Assembly (NCBI GenBank): GCA_030068075.1
Contig: CM057830.1
Coordinates: 21,112,247-21,176,246, forward strand
Origin: Paguma larvata
Taxonomy: Eukaryota; Chordata; Mammalia; Carnivora; Viverridae
Length of the DNA: 64,000 nt
Direction of reading: 5' to 3'
Shown: one piece after another, positions 1-12,203 of the stretch
Numbering within the stretch: the first letter of the stretch is position 1
Layout of the letters: each line of letters opens with the position of its first letter
Translations under genes and position numbers: made by a program
The notes under the pieces: model-generated
The model's input: the letters and a program-made list of their open reading frames with translations, nothing else
Told to the model about the DNA's origin: nothing
Databases searched by the model: none

Positions 1-450
1 CTAATTTAGCATAATTTAAGGGATTAATCTTAGATTTCCTTAATTTTTCCAAAACATAAGCATGGAGATGGCAGCACTGCCATTCCCCAATGGGATGGTC
101 ATAGTCTCAATTAGGATCTTGGAGTCGAACTGCCTGAGCTCGAGTAGGGAGCTTGAAGTTCCCTGGGACCTCCAATTCCATGGTAATGAATGAGATGCTC
201 ATCCCCATATCTCTTAGCTGCTGCTCAAACCCCACATTTTTCTGTCTCATTAAGAGTCTGATTTAACAAAAGCATTATATCTTTCCAGGTCAACTCAAAA
301 ACATACGTAATATTCTGAAAAGCGTCTATATACTTATCCGATCAGAAAACTTACCTAGATTTCCTTTTATCTGCCTTAAACCTTGTAATGTAAAAGTTTC
401 TCCTTCTGGCATTATAGCTACTTGTAAGGGAAACATGCCTGTTACATTAC
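1..450 (-). pseudogene. Broken retroviral gag (capsid region) fragment
   Basis: Minus-strand translation in shifting frames gives stretches resembling the capsid domain of gamma-type Gag, including a DYDHPIGEW segment decoded near 70-105. A TGA stop sits two codons before that motif's usual context, and another stop interrupts near 230. No frame is open across the region. The 3' part of gag lies outside the window. The gene is dead; the class is inferred from these short matches only. Confidence 0.6.
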
Positions 451-1666
451 AGGGAAGGCCTGGATAAAGTGGGCAGCAGGGAGCAAAATTGTATTATTTT
501 ATACAGATTGAGGACCCAAGAAGGAGGAGGAGATTAAGGTGTAAGACTTCCCTTCCTACTTCTTTACGTCTGCTTTGGACACAGATAAGGGGCTCTTAAT
601 TGTTTCCCCTGGTTGATGAGAGAGCATAAGGCAAGCTGATAGGCTGCAAACACCCACTCCACCCCCTGGTGGGATACGTGTGATTCCTCAGACACTCCTG
701 ACTGCCCAAAAACAAAGGAAAGGGGAAAAAACAAAGGGTTAACTGACAGAGACCACAGTCTTGCAGGACATGAGTCTCCATCTATTTACAAATATCTTGG
801 TAAATCACAAGAAAAAGGCAATCTTATCAATAGCCTAATCTCCAGAAACCTATAGACTCCATTTCCTGGAGCCCCAGCACCACCCTTCCATAGTGATGTG
901 GGACACAAAGGCAGAAGGAAATTGCAGATAGAACTAAATTTTCTTACAACCTGCAGCCCATTGACAAATAATTGAGGCAGGCAGAGTAAACATGTTTCTC
1001 CAGGAAGCATTAAGGCAAATGCTTTGCTGGGGAAAAAACAACCTTAGCTTGAGGGTAGCAAGATCATTGGGGACCCTCCCAGTGTACGGTGTCGCAGGAC
1101 AAACATGAGGGAAGAGGTCGTTTTGTCCGCCTGGCCGCTCCCCTCGCGGGGATTTAGATGCCTCTTAGCATTGGCAGGTCAGTATAAACCCCTGACTCGG
1201 ATCAGGCCTCTGTGGACCTGATTCTGCCTTAAGCCTTATGAGGTCATCACGGAATCTCAGGGTAGGACCCACTCAGGCTCCGTAGCCGAGACCGTGGAGC
1301 ACGGGCAATCATACACACATTCAGACAGATTGCAGACTTCCACCCAGGACTTCCCTGTCCTATGTGGCGACTATGTCGCCAGGGAGGTTATCAAGCTCCC
1401 CTTCCGCCTCTAGGGCGGGCCTGAATTTGGTCCTGGGTCCCCGGGGACACTTACCCAATCCGACGTCCCGTCCTGATAGAATTTTCTAATTCCCCCTAGA
1501 GTCTGTTTGAGTGCAGCGGTGGCCAACCACTGTCGGACCAGCAAGGGTCGGGATCCAGTGAAATCACTAGCGGCATGCCTTCCTTTCTGTCGCAGAGGCC
1601 CGCAATAAGTGGCTTCTCTGGTGACCTCCAACAATGGTGGCTCAAGGCGCCAGTGTGGCTGTCAGC

Positions 1667-1684
1667 TTCCTGGCCAATGCACCA
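1667..1684 (-). promoter_or_regulatory. Retroviral primer-binding site, tRNA-Gly type
   Basis: On the minus strand this 18-mer begins TGGTGCATTGG and differs from the complement of the tRNA-Gly(GCC) 3' end, including CCA, at about one position. It lies directly after the LTR-like end, which is where a PBS is expected. This fixes the orientation of the element and the LTR/leader boundary. Confidence 0.75.
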
Positions 1685-2099
1685 AAAATATTACAGCAAA
1701 TACTCGATGCCCAGGAAGAGACAAGCTATATACACCTGGGGAATCAGAAAAGACTGTTTATTTCACACTGGTACCGGCCCAAAAGAGTCACCTCCAAAGA
1801 CTGAGCACATTAATCTATACATAATCTATACATTAGATTAGCATCTATACGAAATATAAAGAGTATCAGTGAACAATTAAAACCATCTGAGAAATATACA
1901 TTACCTATCCCGCAAAGATGATTTAAAAGATAGCTGCCTTCTCAGAAGAATCCGTAGAGAACAGGAGAAAAATAAGAATCTTTCCAATGCTAAAAGAAAA
2001 ACTAAAACTGTCAACCCAGAGTTCTATATCTACCAAAATTATTTCCCCAAATTGAGAGTTAAGTGAAACAGTCATATAAAAAAACCTGAGACAATTTAG

Positions 2100-2445
2100 T
2101 GCTTGAAAACTGTAATTTGTTGATACCAGCACGCGGTCAAAACAGAACCCGGAGTGCGAAAGATCCAGAACTGGAAGGCCAATATGGCGCCCTCCACTGG
2201 CGACAGTTGCTAACGGCAGTTGATTGGAACGTAAGCCTAGCAACGTAAGCCAAAAGACTGCATTTTATTGGTTAAAAGTCACTAAGGCTGGCCCAGAATC
2301 CTGGGAGGGGCCATAAACTCCATTTCTTAAAGCAAGAGACAGTCAAAAACATATGGGCATGCATGTTTTTAAAATGCCACAGGTAAAAGTCCAAAGGAAG
2401 CATTTAAACTGCATTAACAAAAATTATTCAATAAACACAAAAGGT
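2100..2445. promoter_or_regulatory. GC-richer segment with CTCF/YY1-like motifs and CCAAT boxes (left copy)
   Basis: At 2186-2200 the minus strand reads CCAGTGGAGGGCGCC, one base off the CTCF core consensus CCASYAGRKGGC. It overlaps ATATGGCG, a degraded YY1-type motif. A CCAAT lies at 2179-2183 and inverted CCAAT (ATTGG) copies lie near 2222 and 2268. The segment is homologous to 52300-52640: both share GGCCCAGAATCCTGG and GGGCATGTTTTTAAA-type stretches. The splice-donor-like end of the right copy is altered here (GC instead of GT). Function is inferred from motifs only. Confidence 0.5.
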
Positions 2446-2618
2446 GGGGGCACTTGGGTCGCTCAGTCAGTTAAACCTCCCACTCTTGATTTCAGCTCTG
2501 GTCATGATCTCCTGGTTCATGAGTTCAAGCCCCATGTTCGGACTGTCTCTCTCTGTCCCTCCCCCACTCTCTCTTTCTCAGGAATAAGTAAATAAAATTA
2601 AAAATTATAAAAATTAAA
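2446..2618 (+). mobile_element. Carnivore tRNA-Lys SINE (SINEC/CAN family)
   Basis: A diverged tRNA-like head (CACTTGGGTCGCTCAGTCAG), then the body, a TC-rich tract and an A/T-rich tail. The flanks AATAAACACAAAAGG and AATAAACAAAAAAGG form an imperfect TSD. The copy is fairly old. Confidence 0.85.
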
Positions 2619-2639
2619 AAAATAAACAAAAAAGGAGGT

Positions 2640-2965
2640 AAAAAAAATAAAAAGATGATACAATTATAAATCAGTCTATATCAACAAAAACATTAATTTT
2701 TTAAAGTTAAACATTTCTATTAAAATGTAAAAGTTTTTAGATTAGAAGAAAAGCAGGTCCCAATTACATGTTGTTTTTAATTTAAGTCGAAGGATACAGT
2801 AATGTTGAAAATAATAGTATAGAAAAAGATATGCCATGCAAAATTAAGCATATGAAAAGTGAGATGGGTAAATTAATGCCAAACAAACTATACTTCAAGG
2901 AAAAAAAGGATAACTACAGATAAAGAGCAACATTTCATTATGATTAAAGGATTCATTCTTCTGGA
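2640..2965 (+). pseudogene. L1M ORF2 endonuclease-region remnant (unit 1)
   Basis: Nucleotide order matches the endonuclease part of old mammalian L1 ORF2: a segment of the type ATATGCCATGCAAAATTAAGC, then ATTTCATTATGATTAAAGG. It is full of stops. The paralogous copy is at about 52640-53040. Assigned by recognition of the L1M family, without alignment. Confidence 0.55.
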
Positions 2966-2984
2966 ATGGAAAAAACACATTTAT

Positions 2985-3220
2985 TTTTATTTTATTTAAA
3001 AACAAATATTTTTAAATATTTATTTATTTTTGAGGGAGAGAGAGAAAGAGAGTGAGCAGGGAAGGGGCAGAGAGAGAGCGGGAGACACAGAATGTGAAGC
3101 AGGCTCCAGGCTCTGTGCTGTCAGCTCAGACCCCGAGGCGTGGCTTGAAACCACGAACCATGAGATTGTGACCTGAGCCAAAGCTGGATGCTTAACCAAC
3201 TTAGCCACCCAGGTGCCCCT
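2985..3220 (-). mobile_element. Carnivore tRNA-Lys SINE, antisense
   Basis: A complete element reading T-rich tail, GA-rich tract, body and then the tRNA-like head ending CCACCCAGGTGCCCC. It is flanked by an AAACACATTTA target-site duplication (about 2973-2983 and 3226-3236). Confidence 0.92.
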
Positions 3221-3529
3221 GGAAGAAACACATTTAAATGAGAAATGTCATCATTAAAGAATCTGGAAATAGACAAAATATAAGTGATTTTATACTAAAT
3301 AAATCTTTATGCTAACAAATATGAAATGTAAAGCCCAACTTAACAAAATATAAGACTTAGGAAATCTGCAAAGTCCTATACTTATTAAATAAGTTGAACC
3401 TATGATGAAAAATCTGTAAGTACTATGTGCTGGTGATTGAATTAGTGAATTTTCTCCTATAATTGAGAAAGAACAGACACCAATGTTATATAAGACATTA
3501 CAGACAGTAGTACAGAAAGAGTAGGCAAT

Positions 3530-4480
3530 TCCTCTAGATGTTTCAAGAGTGTTATAAAAACTTGACAACTGAGAAGAATATCACATAAAAAGGGAAATCA
3601 AAGGGTTTTATCTCTCATGACCGAATGCAAAAGAAAAAAATATATATGTTTAACAAAGTGAATCCAAAGTTGAATCAAGTCTGATACACCGTGAACACAC
3701 TGGGTTTTATTCAAGAATAAATTCTTTTTGAATTTACACTTTGAAATCAAATCACTTCAGTAAAACAAAGGAACAAAATAGTGCAATGATTTTAATAGAT
3801 GCAAAAAAGAGACTTATCATTCATTTAGGATTATTAAAAATTCATAAACCGTAGCTAATATCATAAGTGCTGAAATATTTAAATCTCCCCTTGAGATCAG
3901 AAAGGAGAGAAGGATTCTTAACCCCATTTCAAATCAATATTTATGTAGGGCAATAAGACATGAAAAAGAAAAAAAAAGGTTGAATCACTTATGTTGTACA
4001 CCTGAAATTACTATAATGGTTATATGTGAATTCCAATGCAATAAAACGTTTAACAAAACAGAAAAAAAAAAGACATAAGGATGGGAAAGGAAAAAATAGA
4101 ACTGCCATTATTGCTACTTGATGACTATATTTTAGACTATCTGACATCAATCTACATATTATATATTAGAATTAATAAATCAATCTAATAATATTGCTAA
4201 CACATGAATAACAATAAAATCAATTATAACTGTCATTCCAAATGCCAGGAACAAATAATTAGAAGATTAAATTGACTACTAATACTGTTTATAACAACTC
4301 CAAAGATTATCAAACTCCTAGGTAAAATTTCAATGAAATTTGTGCAATCTCTTTACACAGTAAACTATGGTAAATTATTTATAGGAATTAATGAAGATAT
4401 GAATAACTTGAATGGTATTGAAAGTTTATTAATAGAAGATGCATTTTTTTCAGGTGATCAACTTTTCCCACTTTGAAGCA
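3530..4480 (+). pseudogene. L1M ORF2 reverse-transcriptase-region remnant (unit 1)
   Basis: Sequence colinear with the RT half of old L1 ORF2, recognisable by comparison with the other units and with L1M generally: AACAAAGGAACAAAATAGTG, the CCTTGAGATCAGAAAGGAGAG stretch, and the later segment to about 4480 that follows L1 downstream of RT. No reading frame survives. Confidence 0.5.
3960..4072 (+). mobile_element. Short L1 3'-end fragment
   Basis: TTGTACACCTGAAATTACTATAATGG-type sequence is the usual carnivore L1 3' terminus. Here it is followed by an A-rich tail and flanked by GACAT-type repeats (3957 and 4073). It interrupts the older RT remnant of unit 1. Confidence 0.5.
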
Positions 4481-4915
4481 CATGCAGTACCATTCAGTGT
4501 GAACCCAAGTCAAGTTCCAATATTCCCAATAATTCAGAATATTATGTAAAGGCATAAATCAAAAAGTGGGCTAATGGAGAGAATAGAATACAAACTTAGA
4601 TTCCAGTAAAACAGAGAGAAGGAAAAACCTACTGTTGGATGTTAAGAACAGTTCTGAAAATTGTGGCTTCCTGACACAAAAATTCAAATAGAAGCTGTAG
4701 AGTGTCTAGGGGAAGATATTCTACTAGGAAATTAAAGATACGTTGATGGTTGTGTCAGCTGTACTTTATATGCTAAAATATGACTTCTTATGATCCTATC
4801 ATTTATGAGTATTTGGGTATATGATAACCCAACTGTTGAATTTTCTGTAGCCTAGTATTTTGCTTGAATATTTCAAACCATGGAACCATGGCGAGATTTT
4901 AAACTTTAATGATTA

Positions 4916-4939
4916 CATGGGTGGTTTAAACCACCCATG
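4916..4939. repeat. Perfect 24-bp palindrome
   Basis: The 24 bases are identical to their own reverse complement, with arms CATGGGTGGTTT and AAACCACCCATG and a central TTTAAA. It lies directly upstream of a SINE target site. Confidence 0.9.
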
Positions 4940-4949
4940 GCATGCTCAT

Positions 4950-5144
4950 GGGATGCCTGGGTGGTTCAGTCAGTTGAGTGACTTGATTTCAGCTCAGGTC
5001 ATGATCTCACGATTCATAGTTTCCTGTGGGATTCAGCCCCTGTTGGGCATGGAGCCTGCTTGGTATTCTCTATCTCCTCTCTCTGTCCCTCCCCTGCTTG
5101 TGCTCTTTCTCTCAAAATAAATACAATATATTTTTAAAAAAAGA
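4950..5144 (+). mobile_element. Carnivore tRNA-Lys SINE
   Basis: Head, body, TC tract and A-rich tail are present, with an exact 9-bp TSD CATGCTCAT at 4941-4949 and 5145-5153. Confidence 0.93.
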
Positions 5145-6264
5145 CATGCTCATATAGAAGGTGAGATGTATAATTTGCTGAACATTTAAATGTTGCCATC
5201 ACTGTGGGATATTGTGGGTTATGTTCATGTTTGTGCCCCGTACTAGGGTATATAGATGCCATAGATTTTAAGCACTTAAGAAATTGTGCTCCCCTTGTTT
5301 GAGAAAAAAGACTCTAAGGTCAGAGTGATTTTCTCAAGTTCATGGAGATATAATTGCAAAACTGAACCGAGAAGTCCTCCTCTTGTAACCTTATCCTGAG
5401 TTTTATACCATGCTATTCTCTTAAGCTGAGTTTTTATAAAGGTGGCCACATATTAACAAGTATACCTACTTGTTGGAGGCAAGTAAATTCAAAACCTTAG
5501 GAATCATTTCCTTAAATTTGAATATATGCTATGACTGGACTCTATTTTGGAGTGAGTCACAACTAATTATTTTTTCAATTTCTATGGTATGCAATCACAT
5601 ACAAACCAAGAACTGTGCTTTAAGAAATTATTTCTGGGAGTTGGTTGTTCTTACACATTATATTCTTCCCTTTCAAAATATGTTGTGTTGAACTGCCCAG
5701 TGATTTTGATAGCACCTAAGTGGTTCTCTGTACTTGGCCATGATCCTATCATACAGTTAAAACATAAATGCAGTTTTTTGGAACAACAAACCTTCACGAT
5801 ATTTTTATACACGTTGCAAAAAAAAGGCACAACACCTCTACAGGACAGCATTATATGTTTAATGGTTTTTTTCTATAAACTTATCATATAAAATTTGAGA
5901 ATCAATAGAACCCTGGCCATTATTGTCATTTTTTTTTCTGCTGTTATGGGAACAGAAACCTTTAATATAAGCCTTATAATGCACATGACATTTAATCTTA
6001 TTCTAGTGGAGTAATTCCAAGTGACAATTTTATTTATGACCCCTTATTTAATGATCTCACTGACTAAATAGAGATCAGCTTCTTTTATATGGTTCACAAA
6101 TTATTTTCTTCACATAGCTTATTTATGTATTTTCTTACTTCTTTTCCTTTGTATCTCTTTTCTAATTGCACTGTTCTATACTACTTATAAAAAGAAGAAA
6201 AAGCAGAGAGATCTTTCAAAATAATCATTAGTGATATTATACCCTATGACAATTATATGTTGTG

Positions 6265-6361
6265 TTTTTTAAGTAAGCTCTATTCCCAAAATGGGGCTTG
6301 AACTCACCACCCCAAAGTGAAGAGTCGAATGGTCTACCAACTGAGCCAGTCAGGCACCCCT
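6265..6361 (-). mobile_element. Truncated old carnivore SINE, antisense
   Basis: Only the tRNA-like head and the start of the body remain, ending AACTGAGCCAGTCAGGCACCCC. It is strongly diverged and has weak T-rich flanking repeats. Confidence 0.8.
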
Positions 6362-7538
6362 CTGTTTTTTCATTTATTAGTTAGAAATACAGAGCACACT
6401 CAGTGTAAGATTTTGAAAAACTGAAGATACTTGTTCCTTCTCAGAAATAACCATGATTACCAAAGTTTGTATATGAACTAACAGATAACCATACATTAAC
6501 ATATATATTTATATATTTGTACATATAACTGAAATGAAAGTATAATGCACCTCTTTTTCCTTAGCAATATGTCATGGAGATGTTTTATGTAAACATATGC
6601 AGACATACTTGACTGACAGCAAAAGATGAATAGTAGTCATAGTACGGATACATCATAATTTATTTAAAAATTAGTCTCTTCCCTTTTTTGGTACCCATAA
6701 TTTTGTGCACGTCCCTGAGTAGTTATACGGTCCTGCAAGGAACTATTGTGTAAAGGATGAAGAACACAAAATTTTGCTACATGATAAACAGCTTTTCCAA
6801 AAATATATTAACATTTTATATTCTTTAGAAAATCTATTAGCAAAAATTTTAAAGAGGTACTATATTTTAAATGTCATGCTCTTTAATAAGGCTATATAAA
6901 TTATCATAGATAAAAAATGTTTTCCCAGAACTGAATGTTACTGTATTTTACATAATTACTATAAAAATAAAATAGTTTGATGTAGATAACACAGGTGTTA
7001 ATTTACTTTATCAATAAAACTTACCAGTTCTCACTAATTTTTTATCTTGGTCAGTATTAGGTTAGGCAAGATCACCAACTATCAAAACACTTCACTTTGA
7101 AATTTTCCTTAGGAATAGGCTTAAATTACTTTAATTTGTGTACAGTTTATTCAGATCTTTATGGTTATCCTAACACAAATTTTCTTAACTTGGAATTTTT
7201 TTGGTTTAGCCTACCTTTCATTCTTTTTATTTCAATTTGTTTCTATTGTCAGACAAATTTTGTCAAGATATCTTGGAGTGCCCGAAGACTGGTGGCGGGG
7301 GCAGGGGGGATGCAGGGAGAGTCCTGACCTAGCTAGAGTGAACTATAGTAAGCTGTGAGATAGTATTCAATCATCAAACATGTTTAATTGACAACCAGTG
7401 TGAAGAGGAACCAGAATGGATCAGAAAAATCAAATGTTGCTATATAAAAGTGGTCAAAAATTCTCAAGTTTTAAAAAATATGTCAAGTTACAGATGCAAG
7501 ATCAATGGAACAAAAGCAGGTTAAATATAAATAGATAT

Positions 7539-7757
7539 GGGGCACCTGGGTGGCTCAGTTGGTTAAGCGGCCGACTTCAGCTCAGGTCATGATCTCACGG
7601 TCTGTGAGTTCGAGCCCCATGTCAGGCTCTGTGCTGATGGCTCATCAGAGCCTGGAGCCTACTTCAGTTTCTGTGTCTCCCTCTCTCTCTGCCCTTCCCC
7701 TGCTCATGTTCTGTCTCTGTCTCTCAAAAATAAATAAACATTAAAAAAAATTAAAAA
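7539..7757 (+). mobile_element. Carnivore tRNA-Lys SINE
   Basis: A nearly intact element with an exact 16-bp TSD AAATATAAATAGATAT at 7523-7538 and 7758-7773. The long perfect TSD and near-consensus sequence suggest a fairly young insertion. Confidence 0.95.
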
Positions 7758-8219
7758 AAATATAAATAGATATTCACGGGCATAGATCATACTTAAACTT
7801 CTGTGATCCAATCCAAACATTTACTAAAAATTAACATTCCAGAAGAATACAGATGAATTTCCTACTTGAGATTGATGATTTCAAAGATGTCTGCCTTTTC
7901 AAAAGAATCCACAGAGACCAGGGAATATGGAACAGTATCCCCTCAAAGTTGAAAGAAAAAATGAGGCAGTGAATCCAGAAAAATATACCCTTCAAAATTA
8001 TCCCTCCAAACTGACAATGAAGTAAGACACATCGACACACGCTTGAAGCCATTTGTTGCTAGACCACTTTTGATACAAATAATACTACAACAAGTTCTTT
8101 ACAGTGAAGGGAAAGATGTCTCATGGAAATTAAAAACTCCAGGAGGAGTGAAGACCAGAGAGGGAAAATATGTGCATAAATATAAAAGATAACTTTTTAA
8201 AATTTTTGAAATATATCTT

Positions 8220-8600
8220 TTTTCAGTGTTTATTTATTTATTTATTTTTTTATTTAAATAATTTATTTTCAAATGGTTTCCATATAACACCCAGTGTTTC
8301 CATATAACACCCAGTGTTCATCCCAACAAGTGCCCTCTAAATGCCCATCACCCACTCTCCCCCCTCCCTCACCTCCTTCACCCTCAGTTTGTTCTTAGTC
8401 TTTGAGCGTCTCTTATGTTTTGTCTCCCTCCCTCTCTGTGTCTTTTTTTCCTTTCCCCTCTTCCCCTCCCACATGGTTTTTGCTAAATCTCTCAAAATCC
8501 ACCTATGCGTGGAAACATATGGTATCTGTCTTTTTCTGACTGACTTATTTCACTTAACATAATACCCTCCAGTTCCATCCATGTTGCTACACATGGCCAG
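8220..8600 (-). mobile_element. L1 3'-end fragment, antisense
   Basis: Reverse complement of a carnivore L1 end: a T-rich tail, the 3'UTR with its C-rich tract, then the last ORF2 codons (GTGGAAACATATGG and CACATGGCCAG region). It is flanked by an exact 20-bp TSD at 8200-8219 and 8601-8620. An internal duplication of GTTTCCATATAACACCCAGT lies near 8276-8318. Confidence 0.9.
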
Positions 8601-9069
8601 AAATTTTTGAAATATATCTTACTCCAAGAACCAAAAGTAATAAATAGTATTGTATATGTAAAACATATGACAAAAAGATACAAAGCAAAGGGTATTAAAT
8701 GGAAGTGCAGTGTTGTGAGAATATATTTACATGGGGTAGTGCTAGCATAAGAAATTTACATGTCAATCCATAGAGCAATACTTAAATATGATGTAAGAAA
8801 ACACAGGTAATAATCTGGTACTATGGCTGGATCATCAATACACTAAGTTTATCTATAATAATAAGCTCCTATTTACTCCGATTTTCCACAGTAGGCTGTA
8901 CCACAATAAAGTATCTATATCACTTGGTCCAATACTTAGCACAGTTTGTGAACTGAAGAAATATTTACAGTAATCAGTGAAATATTTAAGTAAAATAAAT
9001 ACAGTAGAATATAAAGAAAAAAAAGATACACTTCCTAGGAAGATCATTTGCCTTAAATAAATTGATACA

Positions 9070-9291
9070 GGGGTGCCTGGGTGGCTCGGTTGGTTGAGCG
9101 GCCGACTTTGGCTCAGGTCATGATCTCGCGGTCTGTGAGTTCAAGCCCCGCATCGGGCTCTATGCTGGCCGCTCAGAGCCTGGAGCCTGCTTCAGATTCT
9201 GTATCTCCCTCTCTCTCTGACCTTCCCCTGCTCATACTCTGTCTCTTTGTCTCTCAAAAGTAAATAAACGTTAAAAAAAAAAGTAGAAAAA
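9070..9291 (+). mobile_element. Carnivore tRNA-Lys SINE
   Basis: A nearly complete element starting GGGGTGCCTGGGTGGCTC, with an A-rich tail. TSD AAATTGATA lies near 9059-9067 and 9292-9300. Confidence 0.93.
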
Positions 9292-10183
9292 AAATTGATA
9301 TAGAGCCTGGATTACCTGGCTATAGCAAAACAAAACAAAATAAAAACTCAACTACGAACTAAAATATATTTTTAAAAGTAATGTTTTTAATGTTTATAAA
9401 AAATTACATTTTTAGTAATAACAATCCAGACTTTATAGCCCAACCAAGCTGCTGCCAAAAATCAGGAAAGCTGGAGGCACATTAGAAATATGTGTTTGAA
9501 AGCATCATAGACCCAAGGAAACAAGTACTTGAAGAAACAGGATCTCAATTAGAAGAGAATCCCAGGTGATAAGACCCAAATTTGGTATCCCTTGTCCTTC
9601 TAGGCTTTTACCAATTCACAGCAGGTGACTGAGAAGCAGAAACGCAAAGCAGAAAGCTGGATCTGAGAAGCTAAGCCAGTGACTGGGGCTTCCAGCAGTC
9701 TCACCAACCCAGGAGAAACAAATTAAACTACAGGATGCACCAGGGAGGAGAGGCTCTACAAAACAAACCAGGGGTTCATTTGACATCCCTGAAGGGCTAT
9801 TACCTAATGTCAGTATGAACTGGAGAGACCAACCTGACAAAACCTGTGACCCAGCTTCTCAATCCCTGATGGTTGTGAGATGAACTGCTCCCATGTTAAT
9901 GGTCACATGCTAATGACAAAAAAAATTTTTTTAAATGCTCCATGACCTGAAATTCTCTCCATAGTATTTCATACAGGAAATCCAGCTTGCAATACAAAAG
10001 AACCATAAAAGAAAAATATGAATGGAAATGAAAGGGTTACTATCAGGCTTGTGACCCATTATCTCGATTTACTAGGATGCTTGGGGAGAAAAGAATAATG
10101 ACTTTGATACACCTGTGCAATTTTGAGTGACACTGAGATATCTTTGCATACCTGTTAGAAGAGCTTCAATTAAAAATAGTGAC

Positions 10184-11128
10184 TACTTGGACGCATCAAT
10201 ATTGTTAAAACAGACATAGAACAGTGGAATAAATAGTATAGAGAACTCAAAACTGAACACACAAATGTATGGCCAACTAATCTTCGGCAAAGCAAGAAAG
10301 AGTATCCAATGGAAAAAAGGCAGTCTCTTTAGCAATTTGTGCTGGGAGAACTTAAAGCAACAAGTAGAACAATGAAAGTGGACCACTTTCTTACACCAGA
10401 CACAAAAATAAGTTCAAAACGGATGAAAGACCTAAATATGAGGAAGGAAACCATCAAAATCTTACAGGAGAGCAACCTCTTGGACCTCAGCTGCAGCACC
10501 TTCTTACTTGACATGTCTCTGAAGGCACGGGAAATAAAAGCAAAAATGAACTACTGAGACCTCATCAATAAAATAAGCTTCTGTTCAGCGAAGGAAACAA
10601 TCAACAAAACTAAAAGGTAACCAACAGAATGGGAGAATTATTTTCAAATGACATATTGAATAAAGGGTTAGTATCAAAAATCTATAAAGAACTTACCAAA
10701 CTCAACACTTGAAAAACAACTCAGGAAACAACAGATGTTGGGAAGGATGTGGAGAAAGGGGAGCCCTCTTGCACTGTTGATGGGAATGCAAACTGGTGCA
10801 GCTACTCTAGAAAACAAGTGTGGACATTCCTCAAAAAATTAAAAATAGAATTACTCTATGGCCCAGCAACTGTACTACTAGGAATTTATCCAAAGTACAT
10901 AGGAGTGCTGATTCGAAAGTGCAAATGCACCCCAATGTTTATAGCAGCACTATCAACAATAGCCAAAGTATGGAAAGAGCCCAAATGTCCATTCACTGAT
11001 GAATGAATACAGAAGATGTGATATGTATATACAATGGAATACTATTCAGTGATGAAAAAGAATGAAATATTGCCATTTGCAACAACGTGAATGGAACTGG
11101 AGAATAATATGCTAAGCATAATAAATCA
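10184..11128 (+). pseudogene. L1 ORF2 C-terminal third, decayed
   Basis: Translations in shifting frames match the region downstream of RT and the C-terminal domain of L1 ORF2p, including the equivalents of the WYW-rich and IAALSTIAK segments (10749-11006). Stops and frameshifts interrupt it throughout and there is no RT core. It is a 5'-truncated retrotransposition product, not a gene. Confidence 0.75.
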
Positions 11129-11975
11129 CTCAGAGAAAGACAGATATCATATGATTTCCCTCATATGTGTATTTGATAAACTTAACAGCTGACCATAGGG
11201 GAAGGGAAGGAAAAATAAGATAAAAACAGAGGAAGACAAACCATAAGAGACTCTTAAAAACAGAGAACTGAAAGTTGATGGGGGTGGGGGGTTGGGGGTG
11301 TAGAAAATGGGCAATGGGCATTGAGGAGGGCACTTGTTTGGATGAGCATTGGGTGTTGTACGTATGAATCATGGGAACCTACTCCTGAAGCCAACATTAT
11401 GTTAGCTAACTTGAGAATAAATAAACAAATAAAGTAAGTAAGTAACCAAATAGATAACTAAAATTTCCAAAAAAAGCAAAATAAGTGGTATTAAAATAAA
11501 AAAACAAAAACAAAGGCACAAAATTACCATACCATCTGGTAATGTCATTACTATATACCCAAAGAATACAAAAGCACTAATTCAAAAAGATATAGGCACC
11601 CCTATGTTTACTGAAGCATTATTTACAATAGGCAATATATGGAAGCAACCCAAATGTCCATCCATAGATGAATAGATGTGTACACACACACACACACACA
11701 GGAATATCACTCAGCCATAAAAAAGAACAAAATCTTGCCATTTGCAACAACATGCATTGACCTAACGGGTATAACGCTAAGTGAAATTAGTCAGTCAAAG
11801 CAAAACAAATACCATATGATTTTACCCCTATTGGAATTTAAGAAACAAAATAAATGAGGGGGAAAAAAAAAAAAAAAGGACAAACAAAAGACTCTGAAAT
11901 ACAGAGAATAAACTGGTAGCTGCCAGAGAGAAAGTGATTGAAAGAGATAAAGGGGACGAAGAGTATATCTATCTT

Positions 11976-12203
11976 GGGACACCTGGGTGGCTCAGTTGGT
12001 TAAGCGTCCAACTTCAGCTTAGGTCATAATCTCACAGTTCAAGAGTTTGAGACCCACGTCAGGCTTTGTGCTAACAGTTCAAAGCCTGGAGCCTGCTTCT
12101 GATTCTGTGCCTCCCTCTCTCTCTGCCCCCCACCTCCCTGTGTGTGCTCTCTCTCTCTCTCCCTCTCAAAACTAAATAAAAACATTAAAAAAAAATTTAA
12201 AAA
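11976..12203 (+). mobile_element. Carnivore tRNA-Lys SINE
   Basis: A complete element inserted into the second L1 end. TSD AGAGTATATCTATCTT at 11960-11975, with one mismatch in the copy at 12204-12219. Confidence 0.95.

Larger units (their letters stand above)
1..1832 (-). mobile_element. Truncated 5' part of an endogenous retrovirus (gammaretrovirus-like, ERV1 class)
   Basis: Read on the minus strand, from 1832 down to 1, the segment has the order of a proviral 5' end. It starts with about 150 bp of LTR-like sequence carrying an AATAAA (1685-1832). A primer-binding site follows, then a GC-rich leader (about 1050-1660), then a stretch whose translation resembles retroviral gag capsid (about 1-450). 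The element continues past the left edge. The LTR is far shorter than a full one and abuts array sequence directly, so its 5' part is missing. Stops and frameshifts are frequent, so it is an old, non-functional copy. Class assignment is inferred from the gag-like stretch and PBS type. Confidence 0.75.
1833..7774 (+). repeat. Array unit 1
   Basis: It starts with the L1M ORF1 end (about 1850-2110), passes into the CTCF/YY1-motif segment (about 2110-2440), then L1M ORF2 endonuclease-region sequence (about 2640-2960) and ORF2 linker/RT remnants (about 3240-4480). The non-L1 part with landmark B runs from about 5700. The stretch 4500-5690 has no counterpart I noticed in the other units, apart from a SINE. 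Units 1 and 8 alone carry the CTCF-motif and endonuclease segments. Confidence 0.7.

Noticed and set aside
7550..7744. Frames such as MAQLVKRPTSAQVMISRSVS seen in several places (also 3020-3208, 9081-9263, 60762-60944)
   Set aside because: They are the translated body of the carnivore SINE, not genes; the recurrence is explained by the SINE family.
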